The position numbers were made by a program, and so were the translations under genes. From Bilophila wadsworthia ATCC 49260 (GTDB lineage Bacteria > Desulfobacterota > Desulfovibrionia > Desulfovibrionales > Desulfovibrionaceae), in assembly GCF_000701705.1 (NCBI RefSeq), contig NZ_JNJP01000046.1:1-32529 (forward strand): DNA of 32,529 nt, given 5' to 3'. The notes beneath the pieces are model-generated. The model saw nothing but the letters and a program-made list of their open reading frames with translations, searched no databases and was not told the origin of the DNA. The stretch's first letter is position 1, and the number at the start of each line of letters is the position of its first letter. Of this stretch, positions 32,464 through 32,529 are shown in pieces.

Positions 32464-32529
32464 ATTGGGGAAGGGAGGGAAAACTTTTCTGAAGAAAAGC
32501 TTTCCCTCCCTTCCCCAAACCCCATCCCT
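32464..32529 (+). repeat. Dispersed polypurine hairpin repeat behind katA (copy 8, cut by window edge)
   Basis: ATTGGGGAAGGGAGGG opens a 24-base stem with one mismatch (32467-32490 with 32493-32516) around GA, followed by CCCCAAACCCCATCCCT at the window end. It begins about 20 bases past the katA stop and points the same way as katA. It is nearly identical to copy 5. Confidence 0.85.

Overview
The window is about 60% G+C and densely coded. Its gene mix is an arylsulfotransferase-family protein beside an MFS carrier, AaeXAB-like efflux, an anaerobe-style phenylacetate-CoA ligase, an iron/peroxide-type operator at a clade-3-like catalase, and SrfB/SrfC. This suggests a Desulfovibrionaceae-type anaerobe, perhaps close to Bilophila. 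That placement is inference from gene content; there is no rRNA here to fix it.

Layout. 1-2645 (minus): purD-purE and then lepB. 2775-4073 (plus): paaK. 4462-7924 (minus): an AaeB-like FUSC transporter, followed by an AaeX-like DUF1656 protein and an AaeA-like HlyD adaptor. 8064-8139: tRNA-Val(TAC) with its own promoter and terminator. 8190-8908: a long AT-rich stretch without a gene. 8921-11901 (plus): an MFS transporter and a beta-propeller sulfotransferase-family protein. 12273-30548 (plus): a large accessory cluster. 30986-32443 (plus): katA.

The accessory cluster is the main find. In order it encodes a small winged-helix-like protein; a glycine-zipper outer-membrane lipoprotein (TagQ-like); two single-pass membrane proteins that share a SrfA-like cytosolic domain but carry different periplasmic parts (a trypsin-like protease and a Cys-containing domain); SrfB (actin/Hsp70-fold ATPase); SrfC (P-loop GTPase-like); a single-pass Sel1-repeat protein; a secreted SH3-like/von Willebrand A protein that looks like the periplasmic part of the type VI secretion kinase PpkA; and an ABC ATPase, an FtsX/LolE-type permease and a periplasmic FGE-fold protein that match TagT, TagS and TagR. 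My reading is that a TagQRST-like envelope-sensing module has been joined to a SrfABC machine with a periplasmic protease as possible output. No kinase domain and no type VI core gene is visible in the window. The assembly is inferred from architecture and context.

A second theme is a dispersed repeat. At least eight copies of a polypurine/polypyrimidine hairpin with conserved flanks sit just after stop codons, and each points the same way as the gene it follows. The copies divide the window into transcription units. Their flank adds a G-quadruplex-type run of guanines on the template strand. One degenerate copy lies in the opposite direction, which argues for a dispersed element that has been put to use as a terminator. 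katA is preceded by overlapping AT-rich palindromes typical of Fur/PerR-family operators.
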